The position numbers were made by a program, and so were the translations under genes. From NCBI GenBank assembly GCA_938015525.1, contig CALLPC010000022.1, positions 1 to 64,000 of the forward strand: 64,000 nt of DNA, in the 5' to 3' direction. The DNA comes from an uncultured Dehalococcoidia bacterium. Lineage in GTDB: Bacteria; Chloroflexota; Dehalococcoidia; Tepidiformales; Tepidiformaceae. This document shows, piece by piece, positions 34,373-44,299 of this stretch (the first letter of the stretch is position 1; each line of letters starts with the position of its first letter). Under the pieces are notes generated by a model. The model was not told the origin of the DNA. It made no database searches and saw nothing but the letters and a program-made list of their open reading frames with translations.

Positions 34373-35305
34373 TTACGACGATTGACGCAATCTTGGATCG
34401 AGCACGTCCCTGAGCGCATCCCCAAACAGGTTGAACGCCAGCACCGCCGCGCTGATCGCTGCGCCCGGCACTACTGCCGTCCACCATGCCTCCAGCCACA
34501 CCGGCCGCATCTCCTGCAGCATCCCCCCCCAGCTCGGGTGCGCCGCATCCGCGATGCCCAGCGCCAGGAAGCTCAGCGCTGCCTCCGCCAGGATCGCATT
34601 CCCAACCTGGATGCTGGCAATCACGATGATCGGCGCCGCCACGTTCGGCAGCACGTGCCGCCACATGATCCGCACCGGCCCGTTCCCCAGCGCCTCCGCG
34701 GCCTCCACGTACTGCAGATTCCGGATACTCAGCACCGACCCCCGCACGATCCGCGCCGTCGTCGGCGTAATGATGATGCCGATCGCCAGGCTCACCATCA
34801 GGAACGACCGCAGGCTGTATCCCTTCTCCGGGTTGAAAATCGAAAGGAAGAAAATCGCCAGCACCAGCGGCGGAAACCCGAGCACCACCTCAATCGCCCG
34901 GCTCACCAGCATGTCCACCCACCCCCGGAAGAACCCCGCCACCATCCCGAGCACCGTCCCCAGCACCGTCCCGATGGCGACCGCCGCGAACCCGATCCCC
35001 AGCGAAATCCGGCTCCCGATAATCACCCGGCTGAAGATGTCCCGGAACAGGTTGTCCGTCCCGAACGGATGGCTCAGGCTCGGCGCCTGGAGCCGCGGAT
35101 TCTTCACCGGGTCCACGGCATCTGCCGCCTGCGGCGCGACCACATCCGCCCCCAGCGCCACCAGGATGAGCACCAGGCACACCACACCGGCAGCCGCCCC
35201 GAGCGGCTTCTGCCGCGCCACCCGCCACAGCCGCACCAGCCGCCCGGGCCGCCTCCGCAGCTCCCCCGCGAATACCGGTGCCGCCGAGACCGCTTCCGCT
35301 CCCAT
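34373..35305 (-). CDS. ABC transporter permease, DppC/OppC type
   Basis: 310 aa. The cytoplasmic N-terminus is followed by a helix at about 33-52, the motif HPFGTDNLFRDIFSR and the EAA loop (YVEAAEALGNGPVRIMWRHVLPN, as two pieces). The start ATG at 35305 overlaps the upstream stop by one base (TGATG). The frame open upstream to 35989 is a shadow of the DppB-type gene. It forms a heterodimer with the DppB-type protein upstream. Confidence 0.9.
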   Translation of the reverse strand: MGAEAVSAAPVFAGELRRRPGRLVRLWRVARQKPLGAAAGVVCLVLILVALGADVVAPQAADAVDPVKNPRLQAPSLSHPFGTDNLFRDIFSRVIIGSRISLGIGFAAVAIGTVLGTVLGMVAGFFRGWVDMLVSRAIEVVLGFPPLVLAIFFLSIFNPEKGYSLRSFLMVSLAIGIIITPTTARIVRGSVLSIRNLQYVEAAEALGNGPVRIMWRHVLPNVAAPIIVIASIQVGNAILAEAALSFLALGIADAAHPSWGGMLQEMRPVWLEAWWTAVVPGAAISAAVLAFNLFGDALRDVLDPRLRQSS

Positions 35306-36252
35306 CACGTATACCGGATCCGCGGGTCGAACCACGCATAGCTCAGGTCGACCAGCAGGTTGATCGTCACGAGCACCGCCGCGAAGAACAGCACGAGCCC
35401 CTGCACCTGCGGGTAGTCTTTGATGGTCACCGAGGTGAACGTCAGGAGCCCCAGCCCGGGCAAACTGAAGATGTTCTCCAGCACAACCGTCCCGCCCAGC
35501 AGCACCCCGAACTGCAGACCGAACAGCGTGACCACAGGGATCATCGCGTTCTTCAATGCATGCCGAAACACCACCATCCGTTCCCGCAGCCCCTTGGCCC
35601 GTGCCGTCCGGATGTAATCCTGCCGGAACACCTCCAGCATCGAACTCCGCGTCACCCGCGCCAGGCTCGCGCTCAGCGCCAGCCCCAGCGAAATCGCCGG
35701 CAGGTACAGCTGCTCGAGGTTCTTCAGCGGGTCTTCCCAGATGTCCACGTACCCCACCGGCGGCGCATACCCCCACCACTTCGCCGGGAACACGACCAGC
35801 ATCGTCCCCAGCCAGAACCCCGGGATGCTCAGCCATCCGATTGACAGCACACGCAGCACGTAATCCAGCGCCGAGTCCTGCCGCACCGCGCTGATCACCC
35901 CAATCGGGACGGCTACGACCAGCGCGAACACCGTACTGAGGACCGTCAGCTCCAGCGTCAGCGGAATCCGTGTCCGGATCTCCGCCCATACGTCCCGCTT
36001 GCTGATGATGGTCGTCCCCCAGTCCCCGGTAAGCACCCCGCCCATGTACCCGAGGTACTGTTTCACCAGCGGTTCATCCAGCCCGAGGTCTTCCCGGATA
36101 GCCCGGCACTGCCCCTCATCGACATCGGGGGTGTTGAGCACGATCTTGCACACGTCACCCGGGATCATCCGCACCGCGGTAAACACCACGATACTGATGA
36201 CGAACAGGACGACGAGCGCGAGCAGCACGCGCTTCGCGAGGTACTGGCCCAT
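35305..36252 (-). CDS. ABC transporter permease, DppB/OppB type
   Basis: 315 aa, six membrane segments with the N-terminal helix at about 9-28 (VLFVISIVVFTAVRMIPGDV) and the EAA loop DYIRTARAKGLRERMVVFRH. A loop insertion near residues 38-55 contains Cys residues. It is the first gene of the operon: AGGGGGA precedes the ATG, and TTGACG-17-CAGAAT lies upstream with a GC hairpin in the leader. No ATPase gene accompanies it. Confidence 0.9.
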   Translation of the reverse strand: MGQYLAKRVLLALVVLFVISIVVFTAVRMIPGDVCKIVLNTPDVDEGQCRAIREDLGLDEPLVKQYLGYMGGVLTGDWGTTIISKRDVWAEIRTRIPLTLELTVLSTVFALVVAVPIGVISAVRQDSALDYVLRVLSIGWLSIPGFWLGTMLVVFPAKWWGYAPPVGYVDIWEDPLKNLEQLYLPAISLGLALSASLARVTRSSMLEVFRQDYIRTARAKGLRERMVVFRHALKNAMIPVVTLFGLQFGVLLGGTVVLENIFSLPGLGLLTFTSVTIKDYPQVQGLVLFFAAVLVTINLLVDLSYAWFDPRIRYT

Positions 36253-36276
36253 TCCCCCTGCCTCGTCCCCGGTAGG

Positions 36277-36299
36277 GGCCGGCCGCTCCGCGGCCGGCC
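36277..36299. terminator. Leader hairpin ahead of the second peptide importer
   Basis: GGCCGGCCGC (36277-36286) and GCGGCCGGCC (36290-36299) form a perfect 10-bp stem with a TCC loop. It lies after the MFS stop and inside the presumed 5' leader of the importer operon. It could end MFS transcripts or attenuate the importer; no clear T tract follows. Confidence 0.45.
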
Positions 36300-36311
36300 G
36301 GGGGTTGCGGC

Positions 36312-36340
36312 ATTCTGGACAGCCGCGGATCCATCGTCAA
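36312..36340 (-). promoter_or_regulatory. Promoter of the second peptide importer operon
   Basis: On the minus strand TTGACG (36335-36340) and CAGAAT (36312-36317) are spaced by 17 nt, giving a transcript from about 36305 with a roughly 50-nt leader. Confidence 0.5.
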
Positions 36341-36409
36341 GGTCAATCGACCCGATAGTTGCCGCCCGTCTAACCGCTGAACGGCCCTCGGTTCACCTCC
36401 CGCTTCCGC

Positions 36410-37648
36410 TCACCGCAGCCGCGTCACCGGTCGAAGGAAGGCCATCGCCAGCAGCCCGATGACGATGCACAGCGCCACGCTCGAGACCACCGTCGCACGG
36501 GGACCCCACAGGCTCGCCTGGATACCCGCCTGCAGGTACCCCGCCGGCACGCTCGCCGTGAACGCGAGCCCGTACATGCTCATCACCCGCCCCATCATCG
36601 CCCGGTCCGCTTGCTCCTGGAGCAGCGCCACCGCGAAGTTGATGAACACCGCCGGCCCCGTCATACCGGCCCCGAAGAGACAGGCCATCGCCAGGCCCAG
36701 GTTCGGCGCCAGGCCGTACGCCAGCGTAAACGCCGGCCCGAACACCAGCGAAGTCACCAGCAGGAGGCCCCGCCGCCGGACCCGTACCGCGCTGAGCAGC
36801 AGCGACCCGGCGACGATGCCCGCCCCGAACGACCCCCACAGCAATCCTACCCACCGGTCCGCCGCCCGGAACTCGTCCTCCACCATCAGCACGACCGTCA
36901 CCGCAAACGGCCCCATGATGAGCACGCCCGGCACCGTCCCCAGCGCGAGGATGCCCCGCAGCGTCGGCGCTCGCCGCACGTACCCGAGCCCTTCCGCCAG
37001 GTCCGCCCGGACGCTCCGCCCCGTTGGCACCGGCCGGTCAGTGGCGACCCTCCAGAACAGCAGCGCTGCGAGCGCCAGCCATACCACCTCGGCCCCGAAC
37101 GCCGCCGTCAGCCCGAGGAAGTCCGCCGCCAGCCCCCCGAATGTGGGCCCGCCGAACTGCAGCGTCGCCATGAATGCCAGCGTCCCGAAAATCGCCCCGT
37201 TCTGGACCTGTGGCTGCGCCAGGATTTGCGGCATCAGCGCCTGCCGCGCCGGGTTCGTGAACGCCCCTGCCGACCCCACGATGGCTGCCAGCAGGAACAC
37301 CGGCCAGACTGTCCGCACCTCGAGCCCCGCCAGCACCACGTAAATCAGCGACACCGTCGCCGCCACCAGGTACGTCCGCACCAGCACCCGCCGCCGCTCC
37401 ACCCGGTCCGCCACCACGCCGCCCAGCAGCGCAAGTGCCGCCCCCGGCAGCGTCTGGCAGACAAGCGCCGCCGCGATCGCCGCCGCCCGCTCGTCCTCCG
37501 CCACCCGGTCCCGGATAAACAGCGGCACCGTAACCGCCTGGATGCCGACGCCCATCCCCGCCGCCATCGACGCGAACCACCACGCGCGGTACTTCGCCAC
37601 CGCGAACGGATTCCGCGAAACCCCCGCCGCCGTCGCTTCACGCGCCAT
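36410..37648 (-). CDS. MFS transporter
   Basis: 412 aa with about 12 hydrophobic segments. The loop 2-3 region has ALLGGVVADRVERRRVLV, a form of the MFS G-x-x-x-D-R motif, and FTNPARQALMPQIL resembles EntS/enterobactin-exporter-like members. It probably exports a small molecule. TAGACT (37658-37663, minus strand) ends 9 nt before the ATG with no Shine-Dalgarno, so it is read from its own near-leaderless promoter only 42 bp after glgB. The 10-bp palindrome ACGTTAACGT just upstream of that box is a possible operator. Confidence 0.88.
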   Translation of the reverse strand: MAREATAAGVSRNPFAVAKYRAWWFASMAAGMGVGIQAVTVPLFIRDRVAEDERAAAIAAALVCQTLPGAALALLGGVVADRVERRRVLVRTYLVAATVSLIYVVLAGLEVRTVWPVFLLAAIVGSAGAFTNPARQALMPQILAQPQVQNGAIFGTLAFMATLQFGGPTFGGLAADFLGLTAAFGAEVVWLALAALLFWRVATDRPVPTGRSVRADLAEGLGYVRRAPTLRGILALGTVPGVLIMGPFAVTVVLMVEDEFRAADRWVGLLWGSFGAGIVAGSLLLSAVRVRRRGLLLVTSLVFGPAFTLAYGLAPNLGLAMACLFGAGMTGPAVFINFAVALLQEQADRAMMGRVMSMYGLAFTASVPAGYLQAGIQASLWGPRATVVSSVALCIVIGLLAMAFLRPVTRLR

Positions 37649-37689
37649 CGGCCCGCCAGTCTACGTTAACGTTCGACCAACGGCTCAGC

Positions 37690-39594
37690 TCACTCGTCGT
37701 GGGCGAACACCACCGCCCCTAGCGGCGGCAGCACGATTCGCAGCGAATACGGCCGCCCGTGCGCCCCCTCCGCCTCGGCCTCGACCCCGCCCAGGTTCCC
37801 CATCCCGCTGCCCCAGTACTCCCTCGCGTCGGTATTCAAGACTTCCCGCCAGGTGCCCCCGTGCGGCACCCCGATGACGTGGCTGACCCGCGGCACCGGC
37901 GTGAAGTTCAGCGCAACTGCCACCTCTCGCCGCCCGTCCGGCGAACGCCGCAGGAAGCTCAGCGTGCTCTGCTCCGCATCGTTGCAGTCGATCCACTCGA
38001 ACCCCGCCGGGTCATGGTCCGTCGCGTGCAGCGCCGGCAGCTCACGGTACAGCCGGTTCAGGTCCCCTACCAGCCGTGCCAGCCCCGCGTGCCGGTCATA
38101 CCCCGCGAGCTGCCACTCCACCTCCCGCTCGTGGTTCCACTCCGACCACTGCCCGAATTCCTGCCCCATGAACAGCAGCTTCTTCCCGGGCAGCGTCCAC
38201 TGGTACGCGAACAGCAGCCGCAGGTTGGCGAACTTCTGCCAGTCGTCCCCCGGCATCTTCGCCAGCAGCGACCCCTTCCCGTGCACCACCTCGTCATGCG
38301 AGAGCGCCAGCACGAAGTTCTCCGTAAACCCGTAGAGCGCCCGGAACGTCAGCAGATTGTGGTGCCACTTTCGGTGCACCGGGTCGTGCCCGAAGTACAG
38401 CAGCGTGTCGTGCATCCACCCCATGTCCCACTTGAACCCGAACCCCAGCCCGCCCATCCAGGTCGGACGCGACACCATCGGCCACGCCGTCGACTCCTCC
38501 GCCACCGTCTGCGTCCCCGGCGCCAGCAGGTACACCGTCTCGTTCAGCCGCCGCAAAAACCGCACCGCATCCAGGTCCTCCCGCCCACCGAACACATTCG
38601 GCTCCCATTCGCCCGGCTTCCGCGAATAGTCCAGGTACAGCATCGAGGCGACGGCATCCACCCGCAGCCCGTCCGCGTGGTACACCTCCAGCCAGAACAG
38701 CGCGCTGCTCAGCAGGAACGACCGCACCTCGTGCCGCCCGTAATTGAATACCAGGCTCCCCCAGTCCGGGTGATACCCCCGCCGCGGGTCCGCATGCTCG
38801 AACAGGTGCGTCCCGTCGAACCGCGCCAGCGCGAACCCATCATCCGGGAAGTGCGACGGCACCCAGTCCAAAATCACCCCCAGCCCCGCCTGGTGCAGCG
38901 TGTCGATCAGGAACATCAAATCCTGCGGCGAACCCCACCGGCTGCTCGGCGCAAAGTACCCCGTCACCTGGTACCCCCACGACCCGTAGAACGGGTGCTC
39001 CATCACCGGCATCAGCTCCACGTGCGTGAACCCCCGCCCCGCCGCATACTCCGCCAGCAGAGGCGCCAGCTCCCGGTATGAGAGCATCTCCCCGCCGGGC
39101 CCCCGTCGCCACGAGCCCAGGTGGACCTCGTAAATGGCGACCGGGCGGTCGTGCCGGTTCACCTCACCCCGCCGCCGCATCCAGTCGCCATCACCCCACG
39201 CATACGCGAGCTCCGCCACCACGGAAGCCGTCCCGGGCGGCGCCTCCGCCCGGAACGCGAACGGGTCCGCCTTCCAGAGCTCCTCGCCCGTCTCCCGGTT
39301 CCGCAGCCAGAACTTGTACCGGTCACCTGGCCTCGCCCCGGGGACGAACCCTTCCCACACCCCCGAGACGCCGAGGCACCGCAGCGGGTGCTCCCCGGGT
39401 CGCCAGCCGTTGAAGTCGCCCACGACCGCCACCTCGCCCGCGTTGGGCGCCCACACGGCGAAGCGTACGCCCTCCACCCCGCCCCGCTCGCCCGCGTGCG
39501 CCCCCATGAGCCGGTACAGCCCCGCGTGGTTCCCCTCGTTGAAGAGGTACAGGTCCTGCGCCCCGAATGCAGTCTCTCCCTCGCCGCTGCTCAC
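37690..39594 (-). CDS. glgB: 1,4-alpha-glucan branching enzyme
   Basis: 634 aa from the GTG at 39594, which overlaps the upstream stop as GTGA. It makes alpha-1,6 branches in glycogen-like glucans. An N-terminal CBM48 domain (about 40-120, [22 protein letters not shown]) is followed by the GH13 barrel. Catalytic residues are Asp313 ([10 protein letters not shown]), Glu366 (AEESTAWP) and the Asp of [13 protein letters not shown], and a C-terminal beta domain completes it. It is coupled to the trehalose synthase-maltokinase gene, so trehalose-derived maltose-1-phosphate or glucan is processed by the same operon. Confidence 0.95.
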   Translation of the reverse strand: MSSGEGETAFGAQDLYLFNEGNHAGLYRLMGAHAGERGGVEGVRFAVWAPNAGEVAVVGDFNGWRPGEHPLRCLGVSGVWEGFVPGARPGDRYKFWLRNRETGEELWKADPFAFRAEAPPGTASVVAELAYAWGDGDWMRRRGEVNRHDRPVAIYEVHLGSWRRGPGGEMLSYRELAPLLAEYAAGRGFTHVELMPVMEHPFYGSWGYQVTGYFAPSSRWGSPQDLMFLIDTLHQAGLGVILDWVPSHFPDDGFALARFDGTHLFEHADPRRGYHPDWGSLVFNYGRHEVRSFLLSSALFWLEVYHADGLRVDAVASMLYLDYSRKPGEWEPNVFGGREDLDAVRFLRRLNETVYLLAPGTQTVAEESTAWPMVSRPTWMGGLGFGFKWDMGWMHDTLLYFGHDPVHRKWHHNLLTFRALYGFTENFVLALSHDEVVHGKGSLLAKMPGDDWQKFANLRLLFAYQWTLPGKKLLFMGQEFGQWSEWNHEREVEWQLAGYDRHAGLARLVGDLNRLYRELPALHATDHDPAGFEWIDCNDAEQSTLSFLRRSPDGRREVAVALNFTPVPRVSHVIGVPHGGTWREVLNTDAREYWGSGMGNLGGVEAEAEGAHGRPYSLRIVLPPLGAVVFAHDE

Positions 39595-42500
39595 AGACCC
39601 TCCTGCGCCGCCGTGAGGAGCAGCCCCCACAGCGGAATTTCCGCCCAGTCCGGGCGATGGTCCAGCTCATACGCCAGCTCGTAGAACGCCTTGTCCAGCA
39701 CGAACGTATCCAGCAGGAACCGCTGCTCCTCCTCGCTCCCCCCGGGCAGCCCGCTGGCCCGGGCCACCGCGAAATACCCCGTCAGGTAGGCGCGGCTCGT
39801 CCACAGGTACCAGCCCAGCGCCCACCGCTCCAGGTCTGTCCCCGTCCCGGCCGCGTGCCCCTCGATGACCTGGCGCAGCCCCGCCCGGCTCGCATAGTGG
39901 AACGACCGCACCATCCCGGCCACGTCCCGCATCGGGGAACGCCGGACCCGCCGCTCCCCGATCGACCGCCTCGGCTCCCCCTCGAAATCGATGAACACCG
40001 CCTCGCGCCCGTTCACCAGCACCTGCCCGAGGTGCAGGTCGCCATGGCACCGGATCCGCAGGCTCTCCAGCTTCCGCCCGGCAATCGCCTGCAGCCGGCC
40101 GATAAGGACCGCTTCCTTCTCCAGTACCTTCCCCGCCAGCGCGACCGCCTCCGGCGTCAGCCCGGGCAGGCACCGCCGCAGCGCCCGCAGCGCCCGCCGG
40201 GCCTGCACCCGGAACCCTTGCGCCAGTGCCCGCTGGTAGTAGGGCGTGTATCGCTCCGGGACGAAATCCGGGTGGTCGATGCCCGCCAGCGCCGCATGCA
40301 GCTCCGCCGTCCGGCGGCCGAGCGTCTCCGCGAACTCCAGCCACGGCCCCGCGAACCCCGCCAGCCCTTCCGGGGCAGGCCCCAGCCCGAGCGGGTGGTC
40401 CCCCTCACTCACCGGCGGCGCCTCCAGCCGCGCTGCCGCCACCTCCTCCAGCATCCGCTCCAGCTGCTCCGTCGCGAACGTCCATGCGTCGTACTGGTGC
40501 GGCACCGCCACCTCGATCACCCCGGCGACTGCCGCCCGCCGCCCCTCGCCGGTATACTCCACGTACCCTGCCAGTCGCGGCACCATCCCCGCCGCCCTCG
40601 TCTTCGCAAGCTGCTCGCCCAGCTCCACCTGCGGATGCATCCCCGGCTCGAGCCGCCGAATCGCCTTGAAAACGTACTGCCCCGGGTAGTGCACCGAGGT
40701 GTTGCTCTGCTCTGCCCGGCTCAACACCGGCGTCCCTTCCAGTCCATTGAACCGCATGCCTGGTTCCGGCACGAACGTCAGCCCCCCGCGCTCCCCCGCC
40801 ACCCGCGTCCGCGCCCGGAAAAATCCCGGTAGCGCTGCGCAAACTTCCGGCAGCGCCAACCCGTCAACCAGCAGCCAGCGCTCCCCCGCGCTGTCGACCA
40901 CCTCGGCAGCCACCGCCCACCCCGCCGCAGCCTCGATCGCTCCCCGGCGTTCTCCCGGCACCAGCGAGAGCAGCAGCCCGAACTGGTCCGGCTCCCCCTG
41001 CTCGTACTCCACCTGCACCACGAAGAACGCCGTCGGCGGCAGGCCCCGCCCCCGCAGCGGAACCCGGTCGAACGTCCGCACCCGCCGCGGCCGCCGCGTC
41101 AGCCCCCCGAACCACCGGCGCGCCGGCACGTACTCCGCCAGGACCGCATCGAGCTCCTCGCGCCGCCCATCGAACACGTCCGCCGGCTCCCCGGCCGTCC
41201 GAATCACCGGCAGCCGCGGTTCGGCGCGACCGCCAGTCCCCGGTGCGGCGAGCTCGAACCAGTAGAACGAATGCGGCCCCAGCGAGAGGAAGTACGGCTC
41301 CGTCCCGACCCGGGGGAACCGCCCGTGGCCGAACAGCTCCACCGGCTCCGCCCCCGCGTACGCCCCGAGGGCGAGATGCGCCGCCTGCGCGAATCGCGAA
41401 AGGTTCGCCACCACCAGCAGCCGCTCCCCCGCATACTCCCGCACGAACGCCAGCACCCGGTGATTGTCGCACTCCACGAACTGTAGGCTCCCCCGTGCGA
41501 ACGCCGCATACCGCCGCCGCAGCCCGATCAATCGCCGCATCCACCACAGCAGCGACGACGGGTTCGCCTGCTGCGCATCCACGTTCACCGATTCGTAGTG
41601 GTACTCCGGGTCGATGATCACCGGCAGGAACAGCTTCTGCGGATTCGCCCGCGAAAACCCCGCGTTCCGGTCGGCGCTCCATTGCATCGGCGTCCGCACG
41701 CTGTCCCGGTCGCCCAGGTAAATGTTGTCCCCCATCCCGATTTCGTCGCCGTAGTAGATCACCGGCGTCCCGTTCAAAGAAAACAGCAGCGCATTGAGCA
41801 GCTCGATCAGCCGCCGATTGTTCGCCAGCAGCGGCGCCAGCCGCCGCCGTATCCCCAGGTTCACCCGCGCCCGGTCCTCCGCCGCATACACCCGGTACAT
41901 GTAGTCCCGCTCTTCGTCCGTCACCATCTCGAGCGTCAGCTCATCGTGGTTCCGCAGGAACAGCGCCCACTGGCATGTCTCCGGGATGGGCGGCGTCTGC
42001 TCCAGGATCTCCGTCGTCGGGAACCGGTCCTCCATCCGCACCGACATGAACAGCCGCGGCATCAGCGGGAAATGGAACGCCATATGGCACTCGTCCCCGT
42101 CCCCGAAGTACGCCACCGCATCCTCCGGCCACTGGTTCGCCTCCGCCAGCAGCATCCGCCCCGGGAACTTCGCATCGATGTGTGCCCGCAGCTCCTTCAA
42201 AAACGCGTGCGTTGCCGGCAGGTTCTCGCAGGTCGTCCCCTCCGCCTCGAACAGGTACGGCACGGCGTCCAGCCGGAACCCGTCGACCCCGAGCTCCAGC
42301 CAGAAATCCGCCACTTCCATGATCTCTCGCCGCACCCGCGGGTTCTCGAAATTCAAATCCGGCTGGTGCGAATAGAACCGGTGCCAGTAGTACTGCCCCG
42401 CCACCGGGTCCCACGTCCAGTTCGACCGTTCAAAATCCTTGAAGATGACCCGCGCCTCGCCGTACTCCGTCCCCGTATCGCTCCACACGTAGTAGTTCCG

Positions 42501-42917
42501 GTACACGCTCCCCTTCGGCGCCCGCCGCGCCCGCTGGAACCACGGGTGCTGATCGCTCGTATGGTTCACCACCAGCTCCGTTATCACCCGCAGCCCCCGC
42601 GCGTGCGCCTCCCGCAGAAACGTCCTGAACTCCGCCAGCGTCCCGTAGGCCGGGTGGATCTTCCGGTAGTCCGCGATGTCATACCCGTCGTCCCGCAGCG
42701 GCGACTCATAGAACGGCAGCAGCCACACCGCCGTCACGCCAAGTTCCTGCAAATAGCCGAGCTTCGCCGTCAGGCCCGCAAAATCCCCGATGCCGTCCCC
42801 GTTCCCATCGTGGAACGCCCGCACGTGCACCTCGTAGATGACCGCGTCCTTGTACCAGAGCGGGTCTCCAGTGAGCACCGCAGACCGTTCCGCGCGCGAA
42901 ACCGTAGCCCGGGTCAT
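39591..42917 (-). CDS. treS: Trehalose synthase-maltokinase fusion
   Basis: 1108 aa bifunctional protein. Residues about 20-560 are a GH13 trehalose synthase that interconverts trehalose and maltose (nucleophile Asp217 in [10 protein letters not shown], acid/base Glu259 in LLAEANQW, Asp325 in LRNHDEL). Residues about 590-1108 are a maltokinase (Mak/Pep2) that phosphorylates maltose, with the kinase loop HGDLHLGQ at 958-965 and FIDFEGEP. The two activities together make maltose-1-phosphate, the GlgE substrate, but no glgE is in the window. AGGAGGTG lies 3-4 nt before the ATG at 42917. The frame open further upstream to 43397 is a shadow. Confidence 0.95.
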   Translation of the reverse strand: MTRATVSRAERSAVLTGDPLWYKDAVIYEVHVRAFHDGNGDGIGDFAGLTAKLGYLQELGVTAVWLLPFYESPLRDDGYDIADYRKIHPAYGTLAEFRTFLREAHARGLRVITELVVNHTSDQHPWFQRARRAPKGSVYRNYYVWSDTGTEYGEARVIFKDFERSNWTWDPVAGQYYWHRFYSHQPDLNFENPRVRREIMEVADFWLELGVDGFRLDAVPYLFEAEGTTCENLPATHAFLKELRAHIDAKFPGRMLLAEANQWPEDAVAYFGDGDECHMAFHFPLMPRLFMSVRMEDRFPTTEILEQTPPIPETCQWALFLRNHDELTLEMVTDEERDYMYRVYAAEDRARVNLGIRRRLAPLLANNRRLIELLNALLFSLNGTPVIYYGDEIGMGDNIYLGDRDSVRTPMQWSADRNAGFSRANPQKLFLPVIIDPEYHYESVNVDAQQANPSSLLWWMRRLIGLRRRYAAFARGSLQFVECDNHRVLAFVREYAGERLLVVANLSRFAQAAHLALGAYAGAEPVELFGHGRFPRVGTEPYFLSLGPHSFYWFELAAPGTGGRAEPRLPVIRTAGEPADVFDGRREELDAVLAEYVPARRWFGGLTRRPRRVRTFDRVPLRGRGLPPTAFFVVQVEYEQGEPDQFGLLLSLVPGERRGAIEAAAGWAVAAEVVDSAGERWLLVDGLALPEVCAALPGFFRARTRVAGERGGLTFVPEPGMRFNGLEGTPVLSRAEQSNTSVHYPGQYVFKAIRRLEPGMHPQVELGEQLAKTRAAGMVPRLAGYVEYTGEGRRAAVAGVIEVAVPHQYDAWTFATEQLERMLEEVAAARLEAPPVSEGDHPLGLGPAPEGLAGFAGPWLEFAETLGRRTAELHAALAGIDHPDFVPERYTPYYQRALAQGFRVQARRALRALRRCLPGLTPEAVALAGKVLEKEAVLIGRLQAIAGRKLESLRIRCHGDLHLGQVLVNGREAVFIDFEGEPRRSIGERRVRRSPMRDVAGMVRSFHYASRAGLRQVIEGHAAGTGTDLERWALGWYLWTSRAYLTGYFAVARASGLPGGSEEEQRFLLDTFVLDKAFYELAYELDHRPDWAEIPLWGLLLTAAQEGL

Positions 42918-43026
42918 CGCACCTCCTGCGCCGGTCAGAACGCGCAGCCGGCCCTTCAAGTTTCCCCGACCCCCGCCACCCGGGCCACCGTCCCCTCCCT
43001 GCAACCGCTCCGCTCCAGCCTTGCCC

Positions 43027-43048
43027 CCGTAGGGGTTTCCCCGTACGG
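43027..43048. repeat. Inverted repeat in the treS upstream region
   Basis: CCGTAGGGG (43027-43035) and CCCCGTACGG (43039-43048) pair with one bulged base around TTT. It lies between the treS start and the small divergent gene at 43101. It may be an operator or an RNA hairpin; no T tract follows. Nothing else was recognised in 42918-43100. Confidence 0.4.
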
Positions 43049-43100
43049 CGAAAACCTCAGTGAAGGCACCTGCGCACGCCGCAGCCGCCGGAGTCCTGCC

Positions 43101-43448
43101 ATGGAAACCCGACCCGTCTCCGGCCTCCTCGGGGCCGCTGCCTATCGCCCGTTCCTCCCCGGCAACGGCTCTCCCGTCGTGCGCCATCCGCCGCCCGTCG
43201 CTGATGTCACGGACATCGTCGAAATCTCCCCCGAAGCCCGCCACCTCGCCCGCCTCCACGCCCAGGAATTCCCCCGCGACGGCTACTGGGACCAGGTCCG
43301 CTACGACCCGCCCCATACCGACGACCCCGACTTCCCCTGGGAGGTCACCCACCAGCAGTGGATGGACCTCATCGACCGCGTCTTCCGCCGCAACCATCCC
43401 GGGAATCCTGCCGGCCGGCCAGGCCCTCCCGCCTCACCCGCCCCCTGA
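43101..43448 (+). CDS. Small conserved-looking protein of unknown function
   Basis: 115 aa: [21 protein letters not shown], then [23 protein letters not shown] and a Pro-rich tail. The [10 protein letters not shown] segment is a short motif I have seen near the start of small helical regulators, but I cannot assign a family. GGAG stands 7 nt before the ATG. It is divergent from treS and overlaps the SDR gene by 15 bp at its 3' end. The long frame containing it on this strand, from 41598, is a shadow of treS. Confidence 0.5.
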   Translation: METRPVSGLLGAAAYRPFLPGNGSPVVRHPPPVADVTDIVEISPEARHLARLHAQEFPRDGYWDQVRYDPPHTDDPDFPWEVTHQQWMDLIDRVFRRNHPGNPAGRPGPPASPAP

Positions 43449-44231
43449 AACCCCGGCGAATAGCGAAAACAGCTCCGGGTACTTCTTCAGGCTCGCGCCG
43501 CCATCGATGTAGAGCGTCTGGCCCGTCATCAAGGCCGACACTGGCGACGCCAGGTACACCGCCAGCTCCGCCACCTCTTCCGGCTCCCCGGCTCGCCCCA
43601 GCGCCGTCTCCGCGATGAACGCAGCCTCCACCCCCGGCACTGCCGTCATCGGCGCCGTCGCCGGCGTGTGGATGAGCCCCGGCCCGACCGCATTCACCCG
43701 GATGCCGTATCGCCCCAGCTCGAGCGCCGCCACCTTCGTCAGCATCGCCACCCCGGCCTTCGCCGCGCAGTATGCCGCGAACCCCTCCGCCGGCTGGATT
43801 GCGTTCAGGCTCGCGACGTTGATGATGCTCCCCCCCTGCCCCTGCGCGATCATCCGCGCCGCCTCGTGCTTGATGCACAGGAACGTCCCTGTCAGCGAAA
43901 TCCCCACCACCCGCTCCCACTCCTCCAGCGGGTACGCCTGGATGGGCGAGAACCCCCCTACCCCGGCATTGTTCACCGCTACGTCCAGCCGCCCGAACCG
44001 CCGCACCGCCAGCTCTACCATCCGCTCCACCGCCGCCTCATCCCGCACGTCCACCTCCGCCCCGTCCACCTGGTTGTGCCCCATCTCACCGATCAGCCGA
44101 CCGATGCCCTCCCCGTCGATGTCCCCCACCACGACCCGCGCACCTTCCCGCACGAATGCCGCGACCACCGCCTTCCCGATCCCCGAAGCGCCGCCCGTCA
44201 CCACCGCGACCCTCCCATCGAGTGCGCCCAT
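43434..44231 (-). CDS. Short-chain dehydrogenase/reductase (SDR)
   Basis: 265 aa classical SDR. The NAD(P) motif TGGASGIG is near residues 12-19, the structural NNAG appears at about 90, the catalytic Ser is in VASLNA and the YxxxK is YCAAK. GEPEEVAELAVYLASP and TGQTLYIDGG near the end are typical of cytoplasmic 3-hydroxyacyl or alcohol dehydrogenases. Asp at VGDIDGEG after the second strand suggests NAD preference. It lies 68 bp after the dienelactone hydrolase gene; a hairpin in the gap may separate their transcripts. Confidence 0.92.
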   Translation of the reverse strand: MGALDGRVAVVTGGASGIGKAVVAAFVREGARVVVGDIDGEGIGRLIGEMGHNQVDGAEVDVRDEAAVERMVELAVRRFGRLDVAVNNAGVGGFSPIQAYPLEEWERVVGISLTGTFLCIKHEAARMIAQGQGGSIINVASLNAIQPAEGFAAYCAAKAGVAMLTKVAALELGRYGIRVNAVGPGLIHTPATAPMTAVPGVEAAFIAETALGRAGEPEEVAELAVYLASPVSALMTGQTLYIDGGASLKKYPELFSLFAGVSGGG

Positions 44232-44254
44232 CGTTCATCCCTCCATCCACGGCG

Positions 44255-44279
44255 GGGCCCCGGCACGCCGCCGGGGCCC
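44255..44279. terminator. Hairpin between dienelactone hydrolase and SDR genes
   Basis: GGGCCCCGGC (44255-44264) and GCCGGGGCCC (44270-44279) form a perfect 10-bp stem with a 5-nt loop. It lies just after the dienelactone hydrolase stop on the minus strand and before the SDR start. No strong T tract is seen. Confidence 0.5.
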
Positions 44280-44299
44280 TATCCCCTGGTGCGCCGTAC

